From Strigamia acuminata (taxonomy: Eukaryota > Arthropoda > Chilopoda > Geophilomorpha > Linotaeniidae), in contig OX442322.1 of assembly GCA_949358305.1 (NCBI GenBank), forward strand, positions 4,652,001 through 4,712,000: DNA of 60,000 nt, in the 5' to 3' direction. Position 1 is the first letter of the stretch. Every line of letters starts with the position of its first letter. Shown here piece after piece: positions 30,274 through 41,917 of this stretch. The position numbers and the translations under genes are program-made. The notes beneath the pieces were generated by a model. The model had not been told where the DNA came from. It made no database searches and saw only the letters and a program-made list of their open reading frames with translations.

Positions 30274-31400
30274 AACTAAACTTAAAACTAAGAAAATTTC
30301 CTAAGTCTGAGAGATAACGATGAAGTTGCAAACGTTCAGGAGGGTCGCAAACGAAGCAGTGGTCACACTAGTTCGAAAGGAAGTAAGGGTACTTCGATAC
30401 ACCTCTCTGATTGGTCAAATATCAACGCTAGTCTCGCGAGAGTCCAATCTCGTCCTAGATTGGTGGAAATCATCAAGTTCGTGGAACCGTAATCTTGACA
30501 GATTCCAGTGTTATGACGTAGTCACCAAACAAAATGGATACTTTTCAAAATATTTAAAATATCACCACATTTATTAATAAATGAATGATCACCTTTATGG
30601 AATTTTTTTTAAAGTTTTAAAACTCGTAATTTCAAAAGACGCGCCAATTCGTTTGAATCGACGGCTTTTCTGCACAACACGGGTTGCTTGGCAACAAAAC
30701 AGCGAGAATTCTTCTTCGCTAAAATTCGAATGGTATTCCATTCGTAAAATTCGATTTCAATGACTTGAGATCATGATTTTTAACCAACATTTTAATGTAG
30801 ATCAAGTCTGTAAAATAATGTAAACCCACTTTGAAATAAAAATATAAATTTTAATTCCTTCGAAAAGCGTTAATTTTCTTTCTATTTTATTTAGGTAAAT
30901 AAATTTAGGTTTAACTTGAAGTCTCAAGCAAAATACATATAAAAGAATATTCTGAAATTAAAACAACTATTAAATTGATAGAATTCTTTAAGAATTCCAT
31001 CAACAAGTCAACTTTTCAAAATTAGGCCCGACCGCGTGGTTTTGTCAGATTGTCGACGACAAAATGACGTTACCCGGGCGGAACCAACTTCAACAAGTTC
31101 GGGCAAGACTCCTATTCTCGGGGTTGGACCTTTAGGCCTGACCACGCGGTAGAAATTATTAGTTTTGTTAAAACACATAATTTCTCCGACGGAAAATCGG
31201 AATAAAGTGTATTACACTTATTTTTCTTGCGAGAAGTCCTAAAACAGAATAAAATATATTAAACACTTATAAATCTCGAACGAAATTTATTTTTCACACA
31301 AAAATCACCATAAACGTTACACCACTTGAATTCATCATAGACATGCAAAACTTCAAATTTTATTTAAAATTTGGCAGCCTATCTCGGTAGAACCTCCACT
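30274..31400 (-). other. GypA leader and tRNA-Gln primer-binding site
   Basis: Leader of about 1.1 kb without a supported ORF. The PBS (minus strand, 31398-31381) reads TGGAGGTTCTACCGAGAT. Its complement ATCTCGGTAGAACCTCCA equals the 3' end of animal tRNA-Gln as I know it (acceptor TAGAACC, discriminator U, CCA), an 18-nt match. It lies two bases inside the LTR. Confidence 0.8.
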
Positions 31401-32987
31401 TGTGACGATTCTACTTTTGGGCCAATTTATTAGTCCTTTTAAGATAGATAATTCGGTTTATACAAGACGTTGCTAAGTTTAGCAACAACATAACCGAGAT
31501 AAGCTACGGAAGCCTTTACAAACATGAATATGTGATTGAATAGAAATAACTTACAGTTTTAGTGTGACTTAACATATTTATTACTAAATATTAATGATAA
31601 CAGTAAATGGGTTCTTGACGCGTGTAAACGGGCGGCATCAACTGGTTGAGGATCCGGGCGAAGCCAGAGGGATACGGCTGACTTGCGGCATCGTCACAAA
31701 TATCGCTACGGAGACGTATTTGGTCCGCAGCTCGAATATCTAAATATGCGAAGAGTCCTTCGCATTAATCGGAATATTCGGCAGAATATTCCATGTTCCA
31801 AATGAATAAAAGTAAAGTGATTAAAGTAATATAACAAATGAATTGTTATATAAATAATGATTGGGCGGGGACCGTCACGACAATTGAGAGAACGTCGCGG
31901 GAGTTGTTGAGACTCCATCCGCCAGCACGCCTTACGACGACAAGATCTCGTGATCAGGCGCCGAGTATTTGTTTGTACGCTTTACATCGCTATCGGTGGT
32001 ACCAACCACCGGGTAAACATTCCTATGGATTTACCAATTCCAGGATTACCAATACCTGAGTAATTGTTTAACGAAATGTCTTCACGGACAATTCTCACGG
32101 GCTACCAACCCGGCGTAGTGTGCCTTTAAATATGCCATTCGCCGACCACTAAAGTACGGAAGGACCTATGATACGCAATTCGCCCTGGAATAGCATTTGT
32201 CCGTGTTTGTTTCGTGCTCGGGTGGGACCTCCCGCACACATGCTCTTGGCAGAGCGTCTGACCCTCGTCCGAGGAATCGCTCAGATAGATGCGACTATCA
32301 CCGATCATATAGTGTGACATTTATTTAACGGGTTAGTCAATCCCGTGCATGAGCACTACACTATGCCACCGTATGAAATCCTACTGTCCCTTAGAACAGC
32401 TGGCTAACACTACGGGGCCATTTCATGTTATTAACATGTCTACAAGGTTAGCCTTCCCAGATGGGCCTTACAACAAGCAATAACGAGATAGTAAGTCTAC
32501 ATATCCATTGAGAGCTGAGGAGGCCTGATGTGTCGATAAGAAAGTGAAATCAAGCGATAACAACAATTCAATTACAGACATTTACAGTTATCAAGCCAAG
32601 CCTTGGGGAAGTGGAAAACTGATGCTTATATAGTTCTGTAGAACTACTAGATTGGCGACAGCCAATCAGCGTACGAATCGGCGGATTCGTGGGTCACTAG
32701 TCCGGACCTAATATGTGACTATGTCCAGATGGGCCCAGTTGGGGTCCGGAAGGGTCCGATTGGTTCCCTTCGACAGGTAAGTAAAGTGGACATTGATTCG
32801 ATAGAATCAACATCATCAAGTAATTAATACTTAATTTATATCGAATAAAATAGTTATATTTTATTCACCGTGTCTAAATAATTATTTATCACACTTTTTA
32901 GTTTTTAACCGAGTTTGAAATACGCGCGTTGGTTAAACAGCGCCATCTATGGTGAACATTGACAACTATTGATTTGTAATCATCACA
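31401..32987 (-). repeat. 5' LTR of GypA (1587 bp)
   Basis: TGTGACG...TCATCACA, paired with 18946-20532. Followed on the right by ACCT, the TSD, and the rest of LTR-D. Confidence 0.95.
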
Positions 32988-33125
32988 ACCTCACTCCCCT
33001 CGAGGCACACACCTGCTCAGGGAGAGGCGGAGCCAACACGAGAGGAATGACCCGTCTGTTGCAGTGAGTCAAAGGGCAAATATCCACTTGGGGGGAATAT
33101 TTATCCCTTTTGCTCACCACAACCA

Positions 33126-36057
33126 CTATTGGATGTTCCGATAACGCAGTGTGATGTCTGCGATTTGGCGAAGAAGAAAGGCATCTCTCACAAGTCTTTG
33201 CCAGGGATTAGATCGAAAGCACCACTAGAACTCCTACACATGGACGTGTGTGGAGCGTTTTCGACAGAAACTCTCTCGGGAAATAAATATTTTCTCACAA
33301 TCACGAACGACTATTCGCGCTATTCTACCGTCTACTTGATGAAAAGGAAAGATGAGGTATTCGATTTATTTCGGAACACGCGAAGAGGATCGACCGACTA
33401 TTGGGAAAATCGATTCTGGCCATTCGCACGGATAATGGCATGGAGTTTTGCTCCAACAAATTCGGTGATACCTTGAAGAGCAGGGGATCGTCCACGAGCG
33501 AACCAATGCGTACACCCCCGCCCAGAACGGCGTTTCTGAGAGACTTAACCAAACTTTGGCAAACGGGATGCGTGCTCTCATTTACGACGCACAGATGGAA
33601 CACAGATTTTGGGGAGAAGCCATGCTGACGTTCAACTATTTGAGGAACAGAATAGCTAAACTTAACTCGGAGAAGACGCCGATGGAGCTGTATTATGGTC
33701 GCAAGCCGTCACTCCGACATTTGAGAAAATTTGGAAATCTCTGCTTTGTGCAGAAGAGGGTGCAAGACGGCAAAATCGACAACAAAGCATTGCATGGAAT
33801 TATGCTTGGCTATTCTCGAATCACAAAGGGCTACAGAATCTGGTTGCCCGACTTCTCCAAGGTCATCGAAACAAGTGACGTGAAGTTTGTTGAAAGCAAG
33901 CGCGGAGTTGAAGGCGTGCTGGGCCTATCTGACAAATACACGACTTTCATTGACAATCTAGATGACAATTTGGTTAATGACAACGATCGTCAGTATTACT
34001 CCGACGAGGATGTAAGGCCACCGCTACCTCCGGCGCAACCAATTAAGAAGGAGCGGGAAGAGGAAATACCTCAATTAAAATTGAAGTTTAGATTGCCGGA
34101 AGAAAAGCTTCGACCGAAGCCTAATATACCAGGAGCTGAAGCAGGAGTAAAATTGCAAGGCATTTTACCACCACCTGGACGAGCACTTGTGAATCCAGTT
34201 CCGACAATTCCTCAACTTGTTTGGAGAAAAACAGAGAAAACAAGACCAACTGGACACAAGGATTATGAGTACACGATCGACGAATTTGATAAATCGAAAT
34301 TGCGTTCAATACCTGATGTGAAGCGCTACTGTGCCGACCATAAGCTACGTGTTCCAGACCACCTTTTCGAGGACAAAAGAAAGAAGAAACCCACTGAATC
34401 GAATGTCATAACCGATGATATTGAGTTGGATGATGTGGATGAGTTAACACTCGATTTCGAAGCGAATCACCTCGAAGTCTACATACCCACGCGTTTCGAA
34501 CAGATATTCAATTTACCGGAGAAGGAAGAGTGGAATCAGGCGATGTCTGATGAAATCAGCACAATGCATGAACGCGAGGTATGGGAGTTGGTCCCACCAC
34601 CATCCGACACAAAAATCATAGGATGCAAGTGGATTTACACTGTGAAACAAGATGACAAAGGAGAAATAGCGCGTTATAAGGCGAGACTCGTGGCGCAAGG
34701 TTTTTCGCAAATCTACGGCGAGTCTTACGAGGAGACTTTTTCACCTGTCGTGGATTTTTCAATCGTGCGCTTTATGTTCACGCTTCTCGTTTGTATGCTG
34801 AAATGGTCATACGTTCAGGCCGACGTCAAATGTGCCTACTTATATGCGAAGCTACACAAGACTGTGTACATGCGTCAACCTAAAAGATTCGTGTGCCCAG
34901 GAAAGGAGAACTTTGTTTGCAAATTACTTCGAGCAATATACGGGTTGCATCAGTCTGGAAGGGAATGGGGCATCGAGCTCGAAGAAACCCTATTGAACCT
35001 TGGATTACAACACGTAAACTGGTGCAACTGCGTTTACAAGTTCAAGAATGTCGCATATTTGATCGTGTACGTGGACGATATCGTCGTTTTCGGAAAACAC
35101 CACGAGGACGCGATGAATGTCCTTAACATGATTAAAACGCATTTCGACCTAGTGATCTTGGGACAAACAAAGAAACTCTTAGGAGTTGAATTCCATTCGC
35201 ACAAACAGCTAATGATTTTGCATCAAAAGAGTTACATCAACAAGGTGTTGTTGAGATTTGAGAATCACTTAAACTCAGTGAAGATTAGGTAACAACCAAT
35301 GGTCAAATCAACCATTCTTACGAAACAACAATGCCCTATTACCATTGAGGACTTCAAAGTCATGGAAAAGATACCATATAGAAGTCTGCTTGGTTCTTTA
35401 GCATTCATAGGATCAAGAACGAGACCAGATATGACGTACGCAATCAACATTTTGAGTCAATTCCAGTCCAACCCAGGATGGGACCATTGGATTGTACTGT
35501 TGGAGCTGCTTAGTTATTTAAGGACAACAAAGGACCTCGGACTGATGTTGTTCCCTAACAACAGAATTGAAGTCATTGGCTACAGCGATTCGGATTACGC
35601 CAACAATCGAGATGATCGAATTTCAGTTGGCGGAACCCTTATAACGTTGGGCAACGTGCCCATTTACTGGAGAACGTTTAAACAGCGCAACGTAACTCTA
35701 TCGACCATGGAGGCGAAATATGTGGCTCTCACAGAAACTGTGAAAGACTATATCTGGATTGTGAGAGTGTTAAACGAGATCGTCCCTGATTTGGCGAGCA
35801 AATTTTATCATCGAGTATTGTGTGATAATATTTCTTCCGTAGACTTTACAAAGTCGAATATCGAAAATTGGAAGACGAAACATATTGATGTAAGATACCA
35901 TTTTATACGCGAGCTTGTCAAGAGAGAAAATCTCCAAGTAATTCATGTGGGAACTAAATCAAATTTCGCTGATATATTCACAAAATCGGTTGACAAAACC
36001 GACTTAATACAATTTTGTAATCGATTTTTGGTTGGTCTTAATATGTTAAGCGCTTGA
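33126..36057 (+). pseudogene. pol: CopB-2 pol, second segment: integrase, RT, RNase H
   Basis: Continues from 18257. Starts at LLDVPITQCDVCDLAKKKG in frame 0, then ELLHMDVCGAF and NDYSRYSTVYLM of the integrase. Two frameshifts follow, near 33385 (to frame 2, AIRTDNGMEF) and between about 33480 and 33556 (to frame 1). From 33556 come FWGEAMLTFNYLRN, a charged linker, RT (IIGCKWIYTVKQ, YVDD) and RNase H (STMEAKYVALTE, IDVRYHFIREL, NFADIFTKSV). A TAA stop at 35290-35292 splits RT from RNase H. Inactive. Confidence 0.9.
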
Positions 36058-36061
36058 TTAT

Positions 36062-36393
36062 ATGAGGGGGCCGATTGCTAGCTTATTGTGTTTATTAATC
36101 TTGCTGTAATTATATCGTATTATCAATCAACATTGTTCTCACATATGTATATGTATTTGTTTACGTTCGCATTTAACATTACGAGTATTTGCGATCATTC
36201 TAGTGTGTTATTACTATGTCATGCCAACAGGTGGCACTGTATACCTTAGGCGGTCACGTGACTTCAGAATAAACACTCACTTGACTTTTGGCTTTGAACC
36301 ACTTAGATCACGTGTATTTCTTTCCTGCAAAGGAGTTTTTCCACACCACTGCGGATTTAATGAATCCACACTATTTTCCACTAGGATTCAACA
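36062..36393 (+). repeat. CopB-2 polypurine tract and 3' LTR
   Basis: ATGAGGGGGCCGAT (36062-36075) precedes LTR 36076-36393 (318 bp, TGCTAGC...GGATTCAACA). Directly after it, one base later, GypC-type sequence begins, and no TSD can be confirmed. Confidence 0.85.
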
Positions 36394-36394
36394 G

Positions 36395-36796
36395 TGTCGT
36401 TATTTCTGGACTAAAAACGTCTCGACGTGGGCTGTACGACGGCGCAAACTCCCATCTGTTAGATGTTGAACCGGATTAATTAATGAAACTATTTGTAAAT
36501 TTATATTTATTGCGAAATAATTGAAACCGTGTACACATATCTTTTATCAGATTGTAATAATGAAACGTTTGTTGATAGTACGTGATATTGTAGAAATTCA
36601 GAACTTAAAATGAATTAGCGATGTAAACATATAACGACGTTCTCTTGTAGAAAACAAACAGTTTTAAATACTCAAAATCAGTGTTGTCAATTACACAAGT
36701 ATCGTTTGTATCGAAGTGCAAATAAACGAGATAAATTACCGTGCAACGAGTTCAATCTTTGATTAACTCCGGATTCAACAAGCTGGCGACGAGGAT
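36395..36796 (+). repeat. GypC putative 5' LTR and primer-binding site
   Basis: Putative LTR 36395-36780 (TGTCGTTATT...GGATTCAACA), with AATAAA at 36721. No second GypC LTR is in the window, so the left end is a guess. The PBS TGGCGACGAGGAT (36784-36796) is complementary to ATCCTCGTCGCCA, which fits the 3' end of tRNA-Ser(GCU). Confidence 0.6.
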
Positions 36797-36932
36797 TTTA
36801 ACCGATAAAGCGGATTCGAATTCACACACACTGCGGATGACTTCGAACGGTTCGAGATACGTAATCGTTCACAATTTTTTCTTAAGTTTAATATTCAGAG
36901 CTTATACTACCTTTCTTCTTGTAGCGTTCGCC

Positions 36933-38000
36933 ATGACCGATCCGAAAAAACAAACTATCCCGCCGTCACTGCCATCATCATCGTCGTCCACAACTGACCT
37001 GATAGCGGCAATTTCCTCGCTGGTCAAAGCACAAACGGAACGTCCCTCGCATTTGCTTGGGAATATCACACCCTTTACCGGCAAGTCGGAGGAAGCTTGG
37101 ACACAGTACGTTCATCAATTCAAAGATTTCTGTGGCCTGAATCACGTCAAGGACGAAGAAAGGAAGCAGCTGTTGACGACAGTGATCGGCACGGAAGGTT
37201 ACGGTTTAATTAGGGACCTCATTTATCCCGACACTATTGAGAAAGCGACGTTTGATGTTATTGTCACCAAGCTCACTAAGCACTATCAAGCTATAACACG
37301 GCCCCACGTTCAAAAGTACAAGTTGGCCGGGATAAGACGACAGCCAGGCGAGTCGATGGCCAAATTCGTGGCCGATCTACGTGCGCAAGCGCGCTTATGT
37401 AAATTCCCGTCGAAGGACGTTAACGAGGAGGCAATCCTGACACAGTTTATTTCCGGTATCAATAACGACAAGTTACGCCTGCGCCTTCTCGAGGAGGAAA
37501 GTTTGGACTTAGCCTTGGCAATCAAACTGGCCTTGGCGGCCGAGGCGGCCGTTCAAGGGCAACTCATCTACAAGAAACAGAAAGAAATGTTGTCCGTTTT
37601 GGGTTCTGACTCTGACAAGGCCCAACCGGGCACATCAACAGATATCTATCGAATCGAAGCAATGCCACAGCCTTATCAACTGTACGGGACACGTGGTAGG
37701 GCGTTTATCCCGATGGGTTGCGGTCGCACAAGAGGACCAATCGGCCCACCAACCGGAGTCGGCGTTGGAAATCGCCCGAGCATGACGATCGACCAGCTGT
37801 TTGGTAAATGCAAACGTTGTGGCGGGGATCACAAAGGGCAGATGTGCCCATTTATGACAGCGAAGTGCTACCGCTGTGGCGGGATTGGACACCTAGCGAG
37901 AGTGTGTATGAAGACAGACATTGGCCCGTCCAGCGAGTTGGGGCAGCGGCCTTGTCCAGAAACATTTGGATTTAATCAGCGGAAAGTGCCGGTGAATTAG
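36933..38000 (+). CDS. gag: GypC Gag
   Basis: 355 codons from ATG 36933 (MTDPKKQTIPPSLPSS). The frame is open upstream, and ATG 36837 would add a hydrophobic 32-residue stretch, so the start is not certain. Capsid region: ITPFTGKSEEAWTQYVHQFKD and KLAGIRRQPGESMAKFV. Two CCHC zinc knuckles follow, CKRCGGDHKGQMC and CYRCGGIGHLARVC. It ends at a TAG (37998-38000), after which the same frame stays open through a Gln-rich linker into protease. Either the UAG is read through to make Gag-Pol, or it is a mutation. Confidence 0.88.
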   Translation: MTDPKKQTIPPSLPSSSSSTTDLIAAISSLVKAQTERPSHLLGNITPFTGKSEEAWTQYVHQFKDFCGLNHVKDEERKQLLTTVIGTEGYGLIRDLIYPDTIEKATFDVIVTKLTKHYQAITRPHVQKYKLAGIRRQPGESMAKFVADLRAQARLCKFPSKDVNEEAILTQFISGINNDKLRLRLLEEESLDLALAIKLALAAEAAVQGQLIYKKQKEMLSVLGSDSDKAQPGTSTDIYRIEAMPQPYQLYGTRGRAFIPMGCGRTRGPIGPPTGVGVGNRPSMTIDQLFGKCKRCGGDHKGQMCPFMTAKCYRCGGIGHLARVCMKTDIGPSSELGQRPCPETFGFNQRKVPVN

Positions 38001-38027
38001 ATGCTGGAACGTAACATCGAGCCGAGT

Positions 38028-38275
38028 TACCAACAACAACAACAACAACAATTTTTACAACAACAACAACAATTTTTGCGACAACAACAACAACAACAAC
38101 AACAACGATACGGGTATGCCCAACAGGGATACCAGGACGATCAGAACTCGTTGCAAGGACGAAACTGGGATCATCAACAGCAACAACCACAACAACAAGG
38201 TTACCAACGACCACAACAACAACAGCAACAGCAGCGATACGACGTGCAGCAGCAGCAACAGCATAAATCGCAACT
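38028..38275 (+). repeat. CAA/CAG-rich coding tract in GypC
   Basis: Runs of CAA and CAG encode up to eight Gln in a row between gag and protease. Prone to slippage, and a flexible linker at most. Confidence 0.85.
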
Positions 38276-38406
38276 AGACCAACCAACAGATCAACAAAAA
38301 ACTTTGGACGATTATTACGTCTTCATGGTCGCGGATCAGGACCAACGGTTCCCGCCAATTGAATTGGACGTCACCCTAAATGGAAGACAGGTTAGGATGT
38401 TAATGG

Positions 38407-38973
38407 TGTTGGTGTGCAACGCACTATTTGCTATCATATGGGTTATGATATTTTTGTCTATTCATATCTTTCGATATTCAACTGTCTAATTATTATATCT
38501 CGATGTATTCTTTCATTTAATCACGATTTACCGTGATTTGTTATCTAGTTATGCATTTGGCATAATGCTTCTCTTTATTTGTTATTTAACATTAAGTATA
38601 CTGCTATGACTAGCAATTTAGTGATTATATAGTGTTTTATATTAACGCCAGATGGCGTATTACTGTATTCTCAATCCAAGATAACGACGGCCATGACTTT
38701 CAGCCAGCCTGTTGTTTTTCATGCAATGATGGACTCCTACGTGAGTATTTTCGTTGACATTAAATTTATTTTATGCTTTTAAGCATCCAGTGTTCTTTGT
38801 CACGGCATATATGTGCTTTGCACGGCCGAATCTATTCAAAACTGCTCACGTCGTCGCCTAATCGTTCGCGCAAGTTGCGCGACGCTATTTCGACGAGTAT
38901 TCTTAGAGTGCGAGTATTCTTCGAGTCGTTTTCACTCGATATTCCGAGCTATTTTTCTCTCTCCTCTGCTACA
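38407..38973 (+). repeat. solo Copia-type LTR (567 bp)
   Basis: TGTTGGTG...CTCTGCTACA, flanked by AATGG (38402-38406 and 38974-38978). It ends like the CopII LTR. A diverged relative in minus orientation is at 51553. No internal sequence remains. Confidence 0.88.
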
Positions 38974-41917
38974 AATGGATACGGGTTGCGAGCAATCGTT
39001 GATGACTCGCGACATGTATAGTTTATTGTGGCCTGATGCAATGACCGCCCCGGTTGTCAGGTATGCGGACAACATGTTGCGAACTTACAGCGGCCATCGC
39101 GTTGAAGTGTATGGCAAAATCGAAGTCGAGTTGGTTGAAGCAAACAATATGGCACTCGTTACGTTCCTCGTGGTCGAAAACGGCGGACCGAGCTTGATTG
39201 GCCGAAATATTCTTGCGAAGCTTGGACGTACCTGCGGCCTGGTAACACCACGAATTCCCGTGGTTGAAGCAATTAACCAGCTCGGACCTGACCGCAAACT
39301 GGAAGCTTTGTTGAACGAGTTTGCTGACATCTTCACACCAGGCCTCAGTCTGTATAATGGACCGCCGCTCCATTTGGAAGTGGACGCCACTGTCCCACCC
39401 CGATTTTTTAGACCTAGAGTTGTACCAATGGCTCTTCGAGCCAAGGTGGAAACAGCGTTATTTGAACTGCAACAGCAGCGTATACTCGTGCCAACGAAAT
39501 ACAGCAGGTGGGCTACGCCGTTAGTCATCGTCCCAAAGAAAGATGGCAACATCCGTGTTTGTGGAGACTACCGCTTCACTATCAACGCGGCGTTGTACCC
39601 ACACCCATATCCGCTACCCAAGATACAAGACATTCTGGCGTCCATTGGCGAAGCAAAGCTGTTTTTGAAAGTTGACCTTCAGCAGGCGTACCAGCAACGC
39701 CAGTTGGACGACGAATCGTCGAATTTAGTAGCGGTTAACACCCACATGGGTTTTTTCCGAGTCACCCGCATGCCATTCGGCATTATCACGGCAGCGGGGG
39801 AATTTCAACGTATGATCGAGGAAGAGTTTAGGGACATCGCTGAAGTTAGACCATACCAAGACGACATGTTGTTGCCCTCAAAAACTCGTGCGGATCATTT
39901 TGACTTGCTTCGTTGAGCATTTTTGCGTTTTCGCAAAATCGGATTGAGACTTTGTAAGCCGAAATGTATTTTTATGGCCGTCGCCGTCGACTTTCTTGGC
40001 TTCCGCATAGCGTACGTAGGGATTTCTCCCTTACAAGCTAAAGTTGAGGCAATAATGGCAGCACCGTCACCAACCAGTGTGCACGAGCTGCGGGCATTCC
40101 TTGGATTAGTGACATTTTACGCCATGTTTCTACCCAACATGGCTACTATATTGTCAAAACTGTATTGCCTGCTCCAGAAAGGACACACATGGGTCTGGAA
40201 CCGTGCACACGAGGTAGCCTTTACGCATATAAAACGTGAACTCGTGTCACCAAACGTGTTAATGCCGTTTAACCCGGCTCATCAAATTGCATTGGCAGTC
40301 GACGCGTCACCCGTCGGCGTCGGAGCCGTATTGGCACACCGGATAAACGGCGGCGAGCGACCCGTCGCTTATGCGTCAAGAACCATGAGTTCTGCTGAAC
40401 GTAACTACTCGCAGCTAGACCGTGAAGCCCTGTCAGTTATTTTTGGAATTAAAAAGTTCATCATTTGCTTAATGGGGTATGCTTTCATCATCATTACGGA
40501 TCACAAACCTCTTTTGGGATTGTTTGGGCGAAAGAAGCCCATTCCCGAAGTAGTGCCGTTAAGGATGCTTCGGTGGATGCTTTTCCTCAGCTCGTTTAAT
40601 TACGAGATTGAGTATCGTAAGGGAATTAAGCATTTGAATGCAGACGCGCTGAGTCGCCTGCCCTTGCAACATGGAGTTGTTTCAGACCTGGAGAGTCCAG
40701 CAAAAAGCAAAATGATTTTTATGTCAGCGGCCGAAATGCCTGTCACATGGGACGAGCTGAAAGCGGAATCAGCTGCTGATGTTGTTTTATCGCAGGTGTT
40801 GCTGGAATTGCGCAACGTGCATCCCAGCGCTAAACACATACAATTACCGGATCATTTCGTGAGAATCACCGACCAGCTAACGGTGGAAGACGGGGTGATT
40901 TTACGTCAACATCAAGTAGTCACCCCGACCGTTCTACGACAACGTGTTTTAAAACAGTTACATCTTGGGCACCCAGGCATCGTGGCCATGAAGCGGTTGG
41001 CCCGAGCTGCCTATTGGTGGCCAAAAATCGACAAGGAAATTGAGCAACAAGTAGCGACGTGTTTAAGCTGCCAACGAGTTTGCGCTCTCCCTACCAAGGA
41101 GACCCCCATCTCGTGGCCCACCCCGGTGCGGCCTTGGAGCCGCCTACACGTCGATTTCGCAGACTTGGCCGGCGAGAAGTTTCTGATATCCGTTGACACC
41201 TTTTCTAACTGGATCGAGGCCGCGCGAATGTCAACAACGACAGCAACAGCCACGATCTTACATTTAATGCGGTGGTTCGCAACCTTCGGGTTGCCCGACG
41301 TCGTCTTGTCCGACAATGGACCACCGTTTCAAGCTGACGACATGCGAGCATTCTATCGAAGTAACGGAATTGTGCAGAGATTTTCTCCGCCATTACATGC
41401 TCAATCAAACGAGCCGGCCGAAAGGGCTGTGCAAACTTTCAAAAACGGAATGAAAAAACTGACCATCGAGCCGACGCTGATCAGGTTGATAAAATTTTTA
41501 TTCCATCAACATAACACGCCATCTGCACATACTGGATTAACCCCGGCCGAGCTAATGCTCGGATGGAAAGCTAGGACGCACACGTCCACGACAATGACCT
41601 ACAAGATTTTGGACAATTCCACAAGTCAGCCGAATCAATCTTTTGATGTCGAAGATCTCGTTTGGGCCCGTTCACCACTTGGGAAGTGGGAGGAGGATGT
41701 AGTCACCCAAAAATTGGGTTTAGTTCGCTACAAAATCAAATTGTGCATTGACAGCAGTGAACACATAAAGCACACAAACCATCTGCGGAAACGGTTTATT
41801 ATTAGGCCAATGCTCAAACCACGAAGAAAACCGACGATTGTCAACAACCAACCGGTGCCCGGACCACCAGTTGACGTCGACCAAACCCCAGATTACTTGT
41901 TAAGATATAATGTATAT

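Larger units (their letters stand above)
18946..32987 (-). mobile_element. GypA: complete, young 14-kb Ty3/Gypsy element with three ORFs
   Basis: Minus-strand order: 5' LTR 31401-32987, PBS (tRNA-Gln), leader, gag, pol in -1 frame, ORF3, polypurine tract, 3' LTR 18946-20532. Both LTRs are 1587 bp, and I could not find a difference between them. The flanking duplication is ACCT (18942-18945 and 32988-32991). All three ORFs are intact, so this copy may be competent. A second copy begins at 54744. Confidence 0.95.
18258..33121. repeat. LTR-D: solo LTR (about 818 bp) split by GypA
   Basis: Left part 18258-18945 starts TGTTGCG; right part 32988-33121 ends CCACA. Flanks are the 4-bp duplication ACCA (18254-18257 and 33122-33125). 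The 4-bp size points to a Gypsy-type element. No coding sequence belongs to it, so it is a solo LTR left by LTR-LTR recombination. Orientation undecided. The ORFs seen in it (for example 18348-18671) have no support. Confidence 0.75.
17799..36393 (+). mobile_element. CopB-2: Copia pol half with 3' LTR, host of nested insertions
   Basis: Plus-strand CopB sequence starts just after the protease region (17814) and runs to a 3' LTR at 36393. It is split by LTR-D (18258-33121), which itself contains GypA. Removing LTR-D with its ACCA duplicate restores the reading frame across the join. The 5' LTR, PBS and gag are not present in this orientation; the inverted CopB-1 lies in their place. Confidence 0.85.
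36395..41917 (+). mobile_element. GypC copy 2 (Ty3/Gypsy), 3' end replaced by CopB-3
   Basis: 5' LTR, tRNA-Ser-type PBS, gag, pol in the same frame. The pol ORF reaches its C-terminus at the CopB-3 LTR start, so the polypurine tract and 3' LTR are missing here. A solo Copia-type LTR is inserted at 38407. Confidence 0.85.

Noticed and set aside
31381-31398. tRNA gene
   Set aside because: Only the complement of a tRNA 3' end is present; no cloverleaf around it. The same holds for the other PBS sites.
18946-32987. BEL/Pao classification of GypA
   Set aside because: The RT reads YLDD with Gypsy-type flanks, integrase is Gypsy-like, the TSD is 4 bp and the tRNA is Gln; nothing specific to BEL.
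33325-33603. Minus-strand ORFs in CopB-2 integrase
   Set aside because: Antisense shadows of the frameshifted integrase.
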